16,835 nt of DNA, taken from assembly GCA_964450715.1 (NCBI GenBank), contig CAYVFC010000166.1, positions 1-16,835 on the forward strand, in the 5' to 3' direction. The notes beneath the pieces are model-generated. The model worked only from the letters and a program-made list of their open reading frames with translations. It made no database searches and was not told the DNA's origin. Position numbers and translations under genes: made by a program. This document shows positions 7,452 through 15,144 of the stretch, one piece after another. Each line of letters begins with the position of its first letter. Position 1 is the stretch's first letter. Origin of the DNA: CAYVFC01 sp964450715. GTDB lineage: Bacteria > Myxococcota_A > Polyangia > Polyangiales > JAFGIB01.

Positions 7452-8213
7452 TCACTGGTCCCCCTTGTCCACGATGGCCACCAGCCGCACGATCGACCCG
7501 TCGCCCTTCTGCCAGCGGATGGGGAATCCGGCCAGGGTGACCCTCTTGCCCAGCACCTGGTCGATATCGCCGCCCACGTTCTCGTATCCCATGATCCCGT
7601 TGCCCAGCAGCGCGCGGTGACAGGGCTCCCAGAGAGGAAAGTCGTCGCTGACCTTCCTCCCCTTCTCTCTTTCGTATTCCGCGATGATATCGGGACGCAG
7701 CGGCCCCGGGCCATGCGGTCCGATGGCCGTGGCCAGGGGATGGTCCAGCGCCTGCTGGTCGACCCCCACGCACTTCACCCCCTTGTCAACGAACCAGTCG
7801 CCTGCCTCCTTGTATAGCCCTGGGGAACAACAGAAGTACTGGGTGGAGTCCCCCCAGTAGTGGTGCCACCCGGTGTGGATGATGACGATGTCGCCCTTCT
7901 CTATCCTGGGCCGGGCTCTTTCCAGGTCCTCCGGGGTGATGACCTCCCATTTGCCCTTCGGGATATCCACCACCACGCCGGTCCCGTAATACTTTTCCAG
8001 CGGGATCTCGTCGGTGAACTCCCTGCCTTCGATGACGTGCGCCGGCGAATCGGCGTGCGTGGTGCAATGCATGGTGGTGGTGATCACCTGGCTCAGCACC
8101 CCGGACTTGGCGTGGTAGTGCACGCGCTCGATCTTGACGTCCTGGAAATATGGCCACAGCGGGCACTTGTCGCCGAAGGGGTGGCTGAGATCGACGAGAT
8201 TGGTCTTTTTCAT
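7452..8213 (-). CDS. Cyclase family / KynB-like metal-dependent hydrolase
   Basis: A 253-residue protein of the cyclase family (kynurenine formamidase KynB and isatin hydrolase fold). The N-terminal VDLSHPF and the metal motif are clear: HCTTHADSPAH (49-59) matches HxGTHxDxPxH, with Thr replacing the Gly, so His49, His53 and Asp55 can bind metal. His199 and Glu211 in CHRALLG...MGYENV match the conserved distal region. Family members hydrolyse cyclic or linear amides (formylkynurenine, isatin) or act on ring compounds. Here hydrolytic opening of a ring amide or lactone is the simplest guess. ATG 8213 has AGGGA 6 bases upstream and lies 9 bases after the methyltransferase stop. There is no signal peptide. 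The substrate is unknown. Confidence 0.9.
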   Translation of the reverse strand: MKKTNLVDLSHPFGDKCPLWPYFQDVKIERVHYHAKSGVLSQVITTTMHCTTHADSPAHVIEGREFTDEIPLEKYYGTGVVVDIPKGKWEVITPEDLERARPRIEKGDIVIIHTGWHHYWGDSTQYFCCSPGLYKEAGDWFVDKGVKCVGVDQQALDHPLATAIGPHGPGPLRPDIIAEYEREKGRKVSDDFPLWEPCHRALLGNGIMGYENVGGDIDQVLGKRVTLAGFPIRWQKGDGSIVRLVAIVDKGDQ

Positions 8214-8222
8214 AGGCTTTCC

Positions 8223-8906
8223 CTATATTCGTATTGAATATTCTATTCCGTCGGCTAGCGGCAGCGTGATCGACAGAAATCCGTTCTTCCTGTCTTGCAT
8301 GTATTGCACGTAAGGCTTGAGGGCTCTCCTGAACAGCTTGATGTCGTCGGCGATGACCACCGCGCCTTTCTTCAGGCTGGGCGCCAACATCTTTATCACC
8401 GGCAGATAGAGCTCCTTCCAGCCGTCGAGAAACGCCATGTCGATCTCGGCATCGTGGTCCGCGAGGGTCTCCATCGCGTCGCCCTCGCGCACGTCCACCA
8501 GCCCCTCGAGCCCCGCCGTCTCGATATTCTTCCTGGCCCTCCTGACCTTGACCGGCTCGAGCTCGCTGCCGATCACCTTGCCGCCACCGTTATCCTTGAC
8601 CGCAGCCGCCAGGTATAGGGTCGAAACGCCGAAAGAGGTTCCGAACTCCACTATCCGACGCGCTCCGATCGCGCGCGCGGTGAGGTAGAGAAACACCCCG
8701 AGGTCGCGCGACACCGGAAGGTAGAGGTCCTTCATTTGCTCCGCCTGGTCGCGCGCGCTCGGACGAATGTTTCGGACCCTGTCGCCGAGCCATCTCAGAC
8801 CCCAGGGAACGAAGAGCAGCGCCTGCCGCGAGGCATTGCGGTGCAGCCTGTCCAGCCGATCGCTGACGGCCGTGTCGGCGAGCGAGCAGGAAACGCGTGC
8901 GCTCAT
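8223..8906 (-). CDS. SAM-dependent O-methyltransferase (catechol OMT-like)
   Basis: A 227-residue class I methyltransferase. SAM motif I is VEFGTSFGVSTLYLA (86-100), an acidic residue follows in GSELEP, GDAMETL (142-148) contacts the adenine region, and AFLDGWKELY (Asp161) with VIADDI (Asp187/Asp188) fits the metal-binding acidic residues of the catechol/caffeoyl-CoA OMT family. It probably methylates a vicinal hydroxyl of a small aromatic. This is curious beside a corrinoid demethylation pair. ATG 8906 starts 5 bases after the flavoprotein stop, with GGAGGG about 12 bases upstream. The frame stays open upstream to 9422 inside the flavoprotein gene, but that part is clearly shadow coding. An in-frame TTG at 8915 is a weaker alternative start. 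Confidence 0.85.
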   Translation of the reverse strand: MSARVSCSLADTAVSDRLDRLHRNASRQALLFVPWGLRWLGDRVRNIRPSARDQAEQMKDLYLPVSRDLGVFLYLTARAIGARRIVEFGTSFGVSTLYLAAAVKDNGGGKVIGSELEPVKVRRARKNIETAGLEGLVDVREGDAMETLADHDAEIDMAFLDGWKELYLPVIKMLAPSLKKGAVVIADDIKLFRRALKPYVQYMQDRKNGFLSITLPLADGIEYSIRI

Positions 8907-8911
8907 GTCGA

Positions 8912-10615
8912 TCAAGCGCCCTCCGGTTGCGGTCGGTGCGGGTATCGTTCGATGGGAATGCGCTCCGTGTGCAGCATCATCTTGTCGGCGTCCTTCTTGA
9001 CGATGATCCACTTGAGCCAGTTCTCGTCGTCGCGCCGCGGATGATCTTCCCTGTAGTGCCATCCCCTGCTCTCCGTCCGGAACAGCGCGGCCCGGAAGTA
9101 CATCTCGGCGCACAGGGTGATGCTCCTGGCCTCGTTGCACCTGGCCAGGCCGTGGTAGTCCTTCGCACCCAGTTCCGGCAGACGCCCGAGAACGGCCTCG
9201 ACTCGGGAAAGGGCCTCCTGCAGCCGCTCCCGGCTCTTGCGCACGCTGAAGCGAACCGGGCTCACCAGCTTCTGTATCTCGTCGATGGCGTCGGCGGGCC
9301 GGTAGCCCTTCTGGCGATTCATGGGAAGGAACATCTCCTCCTTCAACCGTTTCACCTCCGCCGGATCGACCTCGGCGGGGGGCGAGGTGGAGGCGTGACG
9401 GGCCGCGGCAGGGCCTCCCCACTGTGCGGTGATGAAGGCGTTCATCAGGCCCGAGCCCCTGATCCGGCCTGGCGGCGCGGGCACGGCCCCGGCCCAGGCC
9501 GACCCACCGTAGCTGGTGTCCCCGATCGCCCAGAGCCCCGGCAGGCTGGTCTTCATCTCGTGGTCGACCCGGATGGGGGAAAGCTCGCCGATGAACCCGG
9601 GAATGGCCTCCGGCCTAGGTGAGTGGTCCGAGCCGTATTGCTGCTCCTTGCTCACCAGGCGCAGCCAGAACTCGTCGGCTTTCGGTCGCTTCCAGCGAAC
9701 GAAGAACTGCTCCGCGAACTGATGGAACGTGCGGGCCTCGGACGGCTCGAAGCGCACCGGCCCCCTTCCCTCCCGCACCTCTTTCTCCATGCCCAGCAGG
9801 ATGCCGATATCGAGGTCGGCCTCTGACGGCGCCGTGTAGCGGCTCGATATGTTCTCGCCCAGATCGTTGTACAGCGCGTACTGGCCTCCGATGATGGCCG
9901 AGAGATTGCCCTTCAGAATCACGTTGTAGAAGTTGCCGAACTCGGCGTTCCGCATCTCCGCTCCCGCGCGATACGCCGCCGCGATGCCGTCACCGCGCCC
10001 GCTCGACCACATGGGCATGACCATGTAGTTGCAGCTGCCATTCGCCAGGATGGTGGCCCTGGCCTTGATTGTGTAGAAGCGGCCGTCCACGACATTGAAA
10101 CCGACTGCCCCGGTCACCCGGTCGCCCTTCTTCAGCAACTCGACCAACTGGACCCTGTTCAGTAACTTCGCCCCGGCTGCCCGCGCCTTCTTGCGCAGCG
10201 GTTTCAGCATATCGAGGTCGACGCCGGCCAGCGACCAGTGGGAAAAGGGCTTGAAGGTATCGAGCCTGCCCTCCGCGTCCCGGACGATCTTCACCCCCCA
10301 CTTTTCCATCCGCTCGACAGCCGGCAGGGTCTGGGCGGCGACCGCGCTCAACAGCTCCTGGTCGTTGAGATAGTGCCCGATGTTCTTCACCTGGTACTCC
10401 ACGAACCGGTCCAGGTCGTCGTCGGCCGTGAGCACCCACAGCACCCCGCCCCCCTTGGGCGCCTTTCCCGACCAGCCGGCAGTCGCCTTTTCCGCCACCA
10501 GGACATCCACCCGGAGCTCTCTGGCCCTGATCGCCGCCGTCAACCCTCCGATACCGGCTCCGATGACGAGCAGATCGGTCGAGATCACTTCACCCAGGCT
10601 TTCCAGACGGGTCAT
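8912..10615 (-). CDS. FAD-dependent oxidoreductase of the fumarate reductase / AprA type
   Basis: A 567-residue flavoprotein. The N-terminal FAD-binding motif is VIGAGIGGLTAA (GxGxxG at 19-24), followed by the VAEK strand. The C-terminal part holds the second FAD motif LPGLWAIGDTSYGG and GRIRGSGL, with the Arg that in this superfamily lies at the flavin-side substrate site. The tail beyond about residue 430 is helical, as in succinate dehydrogenase and adenylylsulfate reductase alpha subunits. No signal peptide or Tat motif was seen, so it should be cytoplasmic. It directly follows a 2[4Fe-4S] ferredoxin gene (16-base gap), the pairing seen in AprBA and related reductases, so electrons probably pass between the two. 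It may reduce or form a C=C bond in the pathway substrate. Genuine sulfate-pathway AprA is unlikely given the neighbours. Confidence 0.85.
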   Translation of the reverse strand: MTRLESLGEVISTDLLVIGAGIGGLTAAIRARELRVDVLVAEKATAGWSGKAPKGGGVLWVLTADDDLDRFVEYQVKNIGHYLNDQELLSAVAAQTLPAVERMEKWGVKIVRDAEGRLDTFKPFSHWSLAGVDLDMLKPLRKKARAAGAKLLNRVQLVELLKKGDRVTGAVGFNVVDGRFYTIKARATILANGSCNYMVMPMWSSGRGDGIAAAYRAGAEMRNAEFGNFYNVILKGNLSAIIGGQYALYNDLGENISSRYTAPSEADLDIGILLGMEKEVREGRGPVRFEPSEARTFHQFAEQFFVRWKRPKADEFWLRLVSKEQQYGSDHSPRPEAIPGFIGELSPIRVDHEMKTSLPGLWAIGDTSYGGSAWAGAVPAPPGRIRGSGLMNAFITAQWGGPAAARHASTSPPAEVDPAEVKRLKEEMFLPMNRQKGYRPADAIDEIQKLVSPVRFSVRKSRERLQEALSRVEAVLGRLPELGAKDYHGLARCNEARSITLCAEMYFRAALFRTESRGWHYREDHPRRDDENWLKWIIVKKDADKMMLHTERIPIERYPHRPQPEGA

Positions 10616-10631
10616 CCTCTTGCGCCCCTTT

Positions 10632-10850
10632 CTAGTACGGCTCCGGGAGAGACCCCGGCAGGGTCGGCCTCACCTCGAGGCACCCGGCCGAGCAGGCCAG
10701 CTCGCAGGCGTTACACGCCGCGCAATCCTCGGGATACGCCACGACGGGTTGCTCCGCCGCTTCGTCCCATCGAATCACGTCGACGAAACAGACCTGTACG
10801 CACATCTTGCACCCGTTGCACTGTTCGGCTTCGAATCGAACGCTGTTCAT
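10632..10850 (-). CDS. 2[4Fe-4S] ferredoxin-type protein
   Basis: A 72-residue protein with two complete CxxCxxCxxxC cluster motifs, CNGCKMCVQVC and CAACNACELAC, enough for two [4Fe-4S] clusters. It resembles the cluster domain of AprB-type subunits and small bacterial ferredoxins. It most likely passes electrons to or from the flavoprotein encoded 16 bases downstream. ATG 10850 is chosen because GAGGAA lies 7 bases upstream; an earlier ATG at 10892 would add 14 basic residues with no comparable ribosome site. It is the first gene of the minus-strand operon, so the promoter should lie just beyond 10850. Confidence 0.93.
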   Translation of the reverse strand: MNSVRFEAEQCNGCKMCVQVCFVDVIRWDEAAEQPVVAYPEDCAACNACELACSAGCLEVRPTLPGSLPEPY

Positions 10851-10907
10851 CGGTCGCTTCCTCGGTTGACGAGCCCGCTCCAACCATCGCAAGCGGCAAG
10901 CCTCGAG

Positions 10908-11032
10908 AAAAATCGATAGTTAATATCTATACTATAAATTCTGTTTATGGATGGAGGGCTCCGGGACCGTGCGGAAGCCCTGCCCCCTCGCACCATCAAA
11001 AATCGATATAGTTACTATAAATTGCGATTATG
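10908..11032. promoter_or_regulatory. AT-rich control region with two related elements (candidate promoter/operators)
   Basis: Two copies of a related element stand 90 bp apart in an otherwise GC-rich region: 10908-10949 and 10998-11032. Both begin AAAAATCGATA, both contain ACTATAAATT, and both end TTATG after the same number of bases. Copy 2 holds a perfect 13-bp palindrome TATAGTTACTATA (11007-11019). In copy 1 the same half-sites, ATAGT (10916-10920) and ACTAT (10931-10935), are separated by 10 bases. The position 58-182 bases ahead of the first operon gene suits a promoter and regulator-binding sites. No confident -35/-10 pair was assigned. The AraC-type regulator at 12133 is a candidate binder, by inference only. 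Confidence 0.5.
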
Positions 11033-11362
11033 CCTGACGCGTATCAGCAACGGGCGGTGGGCCTAAAGAACCGTTCGGGGAGCATTACCTTTCGGTGCCA
11101 ATGTCTTGGCCGGCGGGGACACGCCGCACAAGTCGCGCGTCTGCCCCGCCCATTTCCTTGCTGTGCGGGCTACGTAAAGGAAACCATCGCTATGATGGGC
11201 ACATGAAAATAGCCTTAGACGATCGACTGGACCGATGTATCTGTTGCGTTTTTCGATCGCGTCGGTGGTTCGATAAAAGAATTCCTTCCGACTCGCATTA
11301 ATTTCGGGGGCGGGCTCTTGCCCCTGTTCTTGTGCGTCCGCCCCGAGCCGCACAGTGAAAAA
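11033..11362. other. Intergenic stretch without a convincing gene
   Basis: Short open frames exist in this stretch, but none has a good ribosome site, a recognisable domain or the GC-rich third positions of the neighbouring genes. An imperfect GC-rich inverted repeat (CGGGGGCGG at 11305-11313 against CCGCCCCG at 11338-11345, 24-base loop, one bulged G) lies near the right edge. It may be the leader of the Gly-rich ORF or of the AraC-type regulator. Confidence 0.5.
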
Positions 11363-11947
11363 ATGATGGATCATGAAATAAAACCGTGGCCCGTTCCGGT
11401 CCTTGCTACTACATTCGCAACCACCTCGTTCCGTTCCCGCGACGAGATGAGCGAGACGGATTCTGTGGAGGCCCCCGAAAGCGGCGCCGCGGAAACGGCG
11501 GGGAAAGCCGGAGGAACGGGCACGGGCTTCGGAGGGATGGGGGTCGGATACCGAGGCGTGGGCGACGGCGAGGTAACAGCCGGTAGCAACGCCGTGGTCG
11601 CCAGCGGCGGCGCCGTGATCGCCGGCGCCGGAGCTGTAAGCGGCGGCAGCGGCGCGATCAACGGGGGAGGCGGCGGCGGCGGTGGTAACGGCGTGGGCGG
11701 CACCAGCGGCTCGCCCGATCCCGTCGCGCCGCTGCCTCCGGCCAACCCGTACGTGGTCGACCCGGCAAACAACGCCAACCGCAACCCCGGATTCGTCGAC
11801 CTGTCGCCCTCGATCGGCGACGCCAACATCGTCTACCACCAGCACATCTTCCGCGCGCGCTTCTACGAGGCGGCCGGCGGCGGCAGAACCATTGCCCAGT
11901 TCGTCTCGGGCTTTCTGAGCGGGACGAACGCGCACGTGGGCCCATGA
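11363..11947 (+). CDS. Gly-rich hypothetical protein, possibly degenerate
   Basis: About 194 residues with no recognised family. From about 11490 the frame encodes a Gly/Ala/Val-rich stretch, including a run of eight Gly and a GGSG segment. A non-repetitive C-terminus of about 65 residues follows (NPYVVDPANN ... VSGFLSGTNAHVGP), in which nearly every codon ends in G or C, so that part is very probably real coding sequence. The linker type matches those of the two lipoproteins at 242 and 15235, but no lipobox or clear signal peptide opens this frame, and codons before about 11447 look non-coding. There is no ribosome site at ATG 11363 or 11366; ATG 11447 is an alternative start. It may be the tail of a secreted protein that has lost its 5' end. 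Confidence 0.45.
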   Translation: MMDHEIKPWPVPVLATTFATTSFRSRDEMSETDSVEAPESGAAETAGKAGGTGTGFGGMGVGYRGVGDGEVTAGSNAVVASGGAVIAGAGAVSGGSGAINGGGGGGGGNGVGGTSGSPDPVAPLPPANPYVVDPANNANRNPGFVDLSPSIGDANIVYHQHIFRARFYEAAGGGRTIAQFVSGFLSGTNAHVGP

Positions 11948-12132
11948 CCGCGCAACCTACAGAAGCGCCCCACCGGCCGCCACCCGTCCCGTTTCGTTCC
12001 CGGTCGGCTCCACTGGTCGGACACGGCCCCCAGCCTGGCAGATCGATAAGGCGCGATTCGAAGCCCGGGCAATCCCCGGTTCGGAATCCAGACGTAACGC
12101 CCTTCGCTCATCCCACCGAGCCCTGTTACTCG

Positions 12133-13104
12133 ATGCGTTTGGTACATCCCTTCCTCAGGGTACTGCAGGGACACCCGGCCATACCCTTCGAGCTGATCCG
12201 CCCGCTAGTGGAAGCCGATGCGGATGAACGCCTGCCCGTATCCGTCCTGCTGGAGTTGCTGCGCGGCGCCATCGAGCTGACGGGAGACGAGGACCTGGGG
12301 CTGCATGCCGCCGAGGCGGCAAACCTGGGGGACTTCGACGTGCTGGAATACGCGGCGAGTTCGTGTGCCACCGGCCGCGAGGCCGTCGAGGTCATCAACC
12401 GCTACATCCCCCTGGTCAATGAAGCCGCGGATTTTACCCTGGAGAAGAAATTCGACAAGGTCATCTGCAGGTTGCGGTCCCGGGTCCCGCTCACGCGCGC
12501 GGCAGCCGACTTCCAGTCGGCGACCTGCTACCGCGTGGTGAGCCTCTGGCTGGGCGCGGACCTGCCGCGTGACGTGGAGGTATGGTTCGACCACGCGGCG
12601 CCGGCAAACACGGCCGTGTACGAGAGGGTCTTCGCGGGCTCGCCCATCCGGTTCGGCGCTCCCTGCGACGCGTTTCTCTTGGGAGCCGCTGCGCTCGACA
12701 TGAGGCTGAAGAGCGCCGACCCCAAGCTCCATCGGCTTCTCCGCCGCCATGCCGAGCAGTTGATGGCCGAACTACCGAGGATCGAGAATTTTACCGATCG
12801 GGTATGCAGGCTGGTGACGGACCAGCTGGCGGGAAGAGAGCTCAACATCGACCGTATCGCCGAGCAACTTCACATGAGCCGGCGTACGCTGCACCGACGG
12901 CTTGCCGAAGAGGGGGTCACCTTCAGAAAGCTAGCGGATGACTTACGTCGCGACCTGTCCCTACGCTACCTGGAACGTACTGACCACAGTATCGGGGAGA
13001 TCTCGTTTCTTCTTGGTTTCTCCAACCTGCCGGCGTTCTATCGCGCTTTCTGGCGCTGGACCGGGTGTACTCCTCTGAATCACCGCAAAGGGACGACCCG
13101 CTAG
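12133..13104 (+). CDS. AraC-family transcriptional regulator
   Basis: A 323-residue regulator with the layout of the arabinose-binding-like group of AraC proteins. A sensor domain covers about residues 15-205. A C-terminal DNA-binding domain (about 220-320) holds the first helix-turn-helix NIDRIAEQLHMSRRTLHRRL (238-257) and the second around SIGEISFLLGFSNLPAFYRA (286-305). It ends in WRWTGCTPLNHR, the family signature. The ATG at 12133 gives the usual length and start point; the frame is open back to 11944 but that extension is Pro/Arg-rich without similarity. No strong ribosome site precedes it. It is transcribed away from the catabolic operon, whose first gene lies 1.3 kb to the left, and is the only regulator in the window. 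Control of that operon is inferred. Confidence 0.92.
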   Translation: MRLVHPFLRVLQGHPAIPFELIRPLVEADADERLPVSVLLELLRGAIELTGDEDLGLHAAEAANLGDFDVLEYAASSCATGREAVEVINRYIPLVNEAADFTLEKKFDKVICRLRSRVPLTRAAADFQSATCYRVVSLWLGADLPRDVEVWFDHAAPANTAVYERVFAGSPIRFGAPCDAFLLGAAALDMRLKSADPKLHRLLRRHAEQLMAELPRIENFTDRVCRLVTDQLAGRELNIDRIAEQLHMSRRTLHRRLAEEGVTFRKLADDLRRDLSLRYLERTDHSIGEISFLLGFSNLPAFYRAFWRWTGCTPLNHRKGTTR

Positions 13105-13443
13105 TCCGCCTGGCTCACCGCTTTGGCTCCTCGGTCCCGGGCTTTTCCCGGAAGACTACGTTCATTGAATCCGTCGAGACCGACGGCGCTCTCGCGGTTG
13201 CATCCTCCCGCCAATAATCCAAGGAGGAGGGAATTTCCCTGGCACGTACATATCTTTGATGGATATTCTTTTACCTATCCGTGCCTCAAGTTGCTCCGGC
13301 TTACCGGTCGACGAAACCCTCGTTTCACACGCGTATCCCCGAATGGTAATAGTCTGTCACCGGAAGGTAATGCGCGCCGTCTCCGGCATAGCTAGCGTAT
13401 CGGAAGACGCTCGGTTTTTGCGCATCCTTTTGATCGGAGTTCC
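13105..13443. other. Intergenic region between regulator and CotH gene
   Basis: No convincing gene was seen in these 339 bases. A small hairpin (CCGGG 13137-13141, loop CTTTT, CCCGG 13147-13151) lies 33 bases after the regulator stop and may help end its transcript. A less GC-rich patch runs from about 13249 to 13285. The hexamer GGTAAT occurs twice, at 13345 and 13366, exactly 21 bases apart, a spacing compatible with paired half-sites on one face of the helix. The promoter of the CotH-type gene should lie here, but no -35/-10 pair stands out. Confidence 0.45.
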
Positions 13444-15144
13444 TTGTTCGGCAGTACCGACAGGCAAGTGAGGGCTTCCGTTGTGACCGTTCTGGCGGTT
13501 ACCGCGTCGGCCGTTATCGCGGCGGCCTGCACGGAGAAAGCGGGTCGCTCTCCACAGTTCTCATCTGCGTTCTGCGTCGTGAACAGTATGGAGTCCTGCA
13601 CTTGCGCCGACGGCCGACGCGGTGCGCGACTGTGCGGGCCGGAAGGGGCCTTCGGGCCCTGCATATGCGAGGCCCAAAACGACGTGGAAAACGGCGGTCC
13701 TGAACCCTCGCCCTACCCGTCACAGACGGAGGGTGCCCAGGCGGCGGGATCGGGCGAAAACAGAACCGAGGGTGTCGCCGGCACGGACGGAAATCCTGCG
13801 GGCGACGGGGGGGTTCCTCTGGCTCAACCCGTCTTGCCGACCACGCCGGGCGAGGTCATCGTCGACCCAGCCGACGAAGCCGCGACCATCTTCGATGACG
13901 CTCTGCTTCGCACCTATGAGCTCGTAATCAGCCAGGCCGACCTCGACTCCATCAACAGCAGCCCGGCAGCGGAGCAGTACGTGCAGGGCTCCTTGCTGTT
14001 CGAGGGGCAGACCTACGGACCGGTCGGTGTTCGCTACAAGGGAAACTATGGCGGGTATATCAACTGCGCTGCCCCCCGTCCCTTTCAGTCACCCTTTGAA
14101 ACGCCGCTGGGACCGAAGACATGTCCCAAGCTGTCGATAAAGGTCTCCTTCAACTGGAGAGATCCCGAGGGTCGCTTCTTCGGCATGAAGAAGCTGCAGT
14201 TCCACTCCATGAACGTCGACGAATCGATGATGCGCGATCGCCTGGGGTATGCCCTGTTCAACGACATGGAGGTACCGGCTCCGCGCGCGGTGCACGCGCG
14301 TTTGCTCATCAACGGAAAGCTGGAAGGGCTGTTCGCACTGGTCGAGCAGATCGACGGGCGGTTCACCCGCAGCCGCTTCACCGAGGGGGGCGAGGGCAAC
14401 CTCTACAAGGAGGTCTGGCCCATTCACGCCGACCCGGCCGTATATATCAACGCGCTGGAGTCCAACACCGAGGAGAGTCCCTCGGCCGCCAGGATGATGG
14501 CGTTCAAGGCCGCCATCGATAGCGGTCAGGGCGTGGACGCCATCGATGGCTGGCTCGATCTGGATCACATCGCGCGTTACATCGCCGTGGACCGTACCCT
14601 GGTCAACGACGACGGCATCTTCCACTGGTGGTGCTCGGAGAGGGGAACCGGCAGAAACCCCGGCGCCTTCGGCAATCACAATTACTACTGGTACGAGGAG
14701 GTGGACGCCGATCGCATGTGGCTCATCCCCTGGGATCTCGACCTGATCCTGGGAAACCAGCTCGTCTACGAGGCGCTCAATGTCACGGTGCCCCTGGAGA
14801 TCCTGTACGACTGGGACGACACCGGTCAGACCTGCGCCTGCGTCGGCAACCCGCTGGCCCCGCAGCGGCCTCCGGGCTGCGACCAGCTGACCCGTCACTG
14901 GGCCACGCTCCGGGACCGCTACCGGGCTGAGGTGCGCCGCTTTCTGGAAGGGCCTTTCTCGGACGACCAGGTCACCGTCAGACTCGACCGCTGGGCGGCC
15001 CAGATCGACGGCGCGGTACGAGAGCAGGAGGGCACAATACACAACGGACATCACATCACCCACGCTGCGTGGACCGGTGCGCTGGGGGCGCTCCGCAACA
15101 CCATCTTCGATCTGAGGAACCAGGCCTGGCAGCGCGTGCCCTGA
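13444..15144 (+). CDS. CotH kinase-family lipoprotein
   Basis: A 566-residue exported lipoprotein. Residues 1-29 form a signal peptide ending in the lipobox IAAAC (Cys29). A small Cys cluster follows (Cys44, 52, 54, 64, 73, 75, in a C-x-C...C...C-x-C pattern), then a low-complexity acidic spacer (about 80-130), then a CotH domain (about 150-560). CotH landmarks include VGVRYKGNYGG, MKKLQFHSMNVDESMMRDRL, the substrate-lobe region GLFALVEQIDGRF, and HNYYWYEE followed by LIPWDLDLILGN with the expected Asp pair. CotH proteins are atypical protein kinases; this one would face the periplasm or surface. The start is TTG with GGAG 4 bases upstream; a GTG at 13468 also keeps the signal peptide. It is probably co-oriented with the next lipoprotein, 90 bases downstream. 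Its target is unknown. Confidence 0.88.
   Translation: MFGSTDRQVRASVVTVLAVTASAVIAAACTEKAGRSPQFSSAFCVVNSMESCTCADGRRGARLCGPEGAFGPCICEAQNDVENGGPEPSPYPSQTEGAQAAGSGENRTEGVAGTDGNPAGDGGVPLAQPVLPTTPGEVIVDPADEAATIFDDALLRTYELVISQADLDSINSSPAAEQYVQGSLLFEGQTYGPVGVRYKGNYGGYINCAAPRPFQSPFETPLGPKTCPKLSIKVSFNWRDPEGRFFGMKKLQFHSMNVDESMMRDRLGYALFNDMEVPAPRAVHARLLINGKLEGLFALVEQIDGRFTRSRFTEGGEGNLYKEVWPIHADPAVYINALESNTEESPSAARMMAFKAAIDSGQGVDAIDGWLDLDHIARYIAVDRTLVNDDGIFHWWCSERGTGRNPGAFGNHNYYWYEEVDADRMWLIPWDLDLILGNQLVYEALNVTVPLEILYDWDDTGQTCACVGNPLAPQRPPGCDQLTRHWATLRDRYRAEVRRFLEGPFSDDQVTVRLDRWAAQIDGAVREQEGTIHNGHHITHAAWTGALGALRNTIFDLRNQAWQRVP

Noticed and set aside
8907..9422. Upstream extension of the O-methyltransferase frame
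   Set aside because: It overlaps the flavoprotein gene and is Arg/Gly-rich shadow sequence; the methyltransferase has a normal length from 8906.
10946..11206. Tiny frames starting at the ATG that ends each AT-rich element (39 and 58 codons)
   Set aside because: No ribosome site, no conserved sequence between the two; the shared TTATG is more simply part of the repeat.
11063..11935. 290-residue minus-strand frame opposite the Gly-rich ORF
   Set aside because: Codon pattern and composition indicate a shadow; no domain or ribosome site.
11944..12132. N-terminal extension of the AraC-type regulator
   Set aside because: 63 Pro/Arg/Ser-rich residues absent from the family; the ATG at 12133 gives the normal length.
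13256..13471. 71-residue plus-strand frame before the CotH gene
   Set aside because: No ribosome site, domain or codon bias, and it runs into the CotH signal peptide region in another frame.
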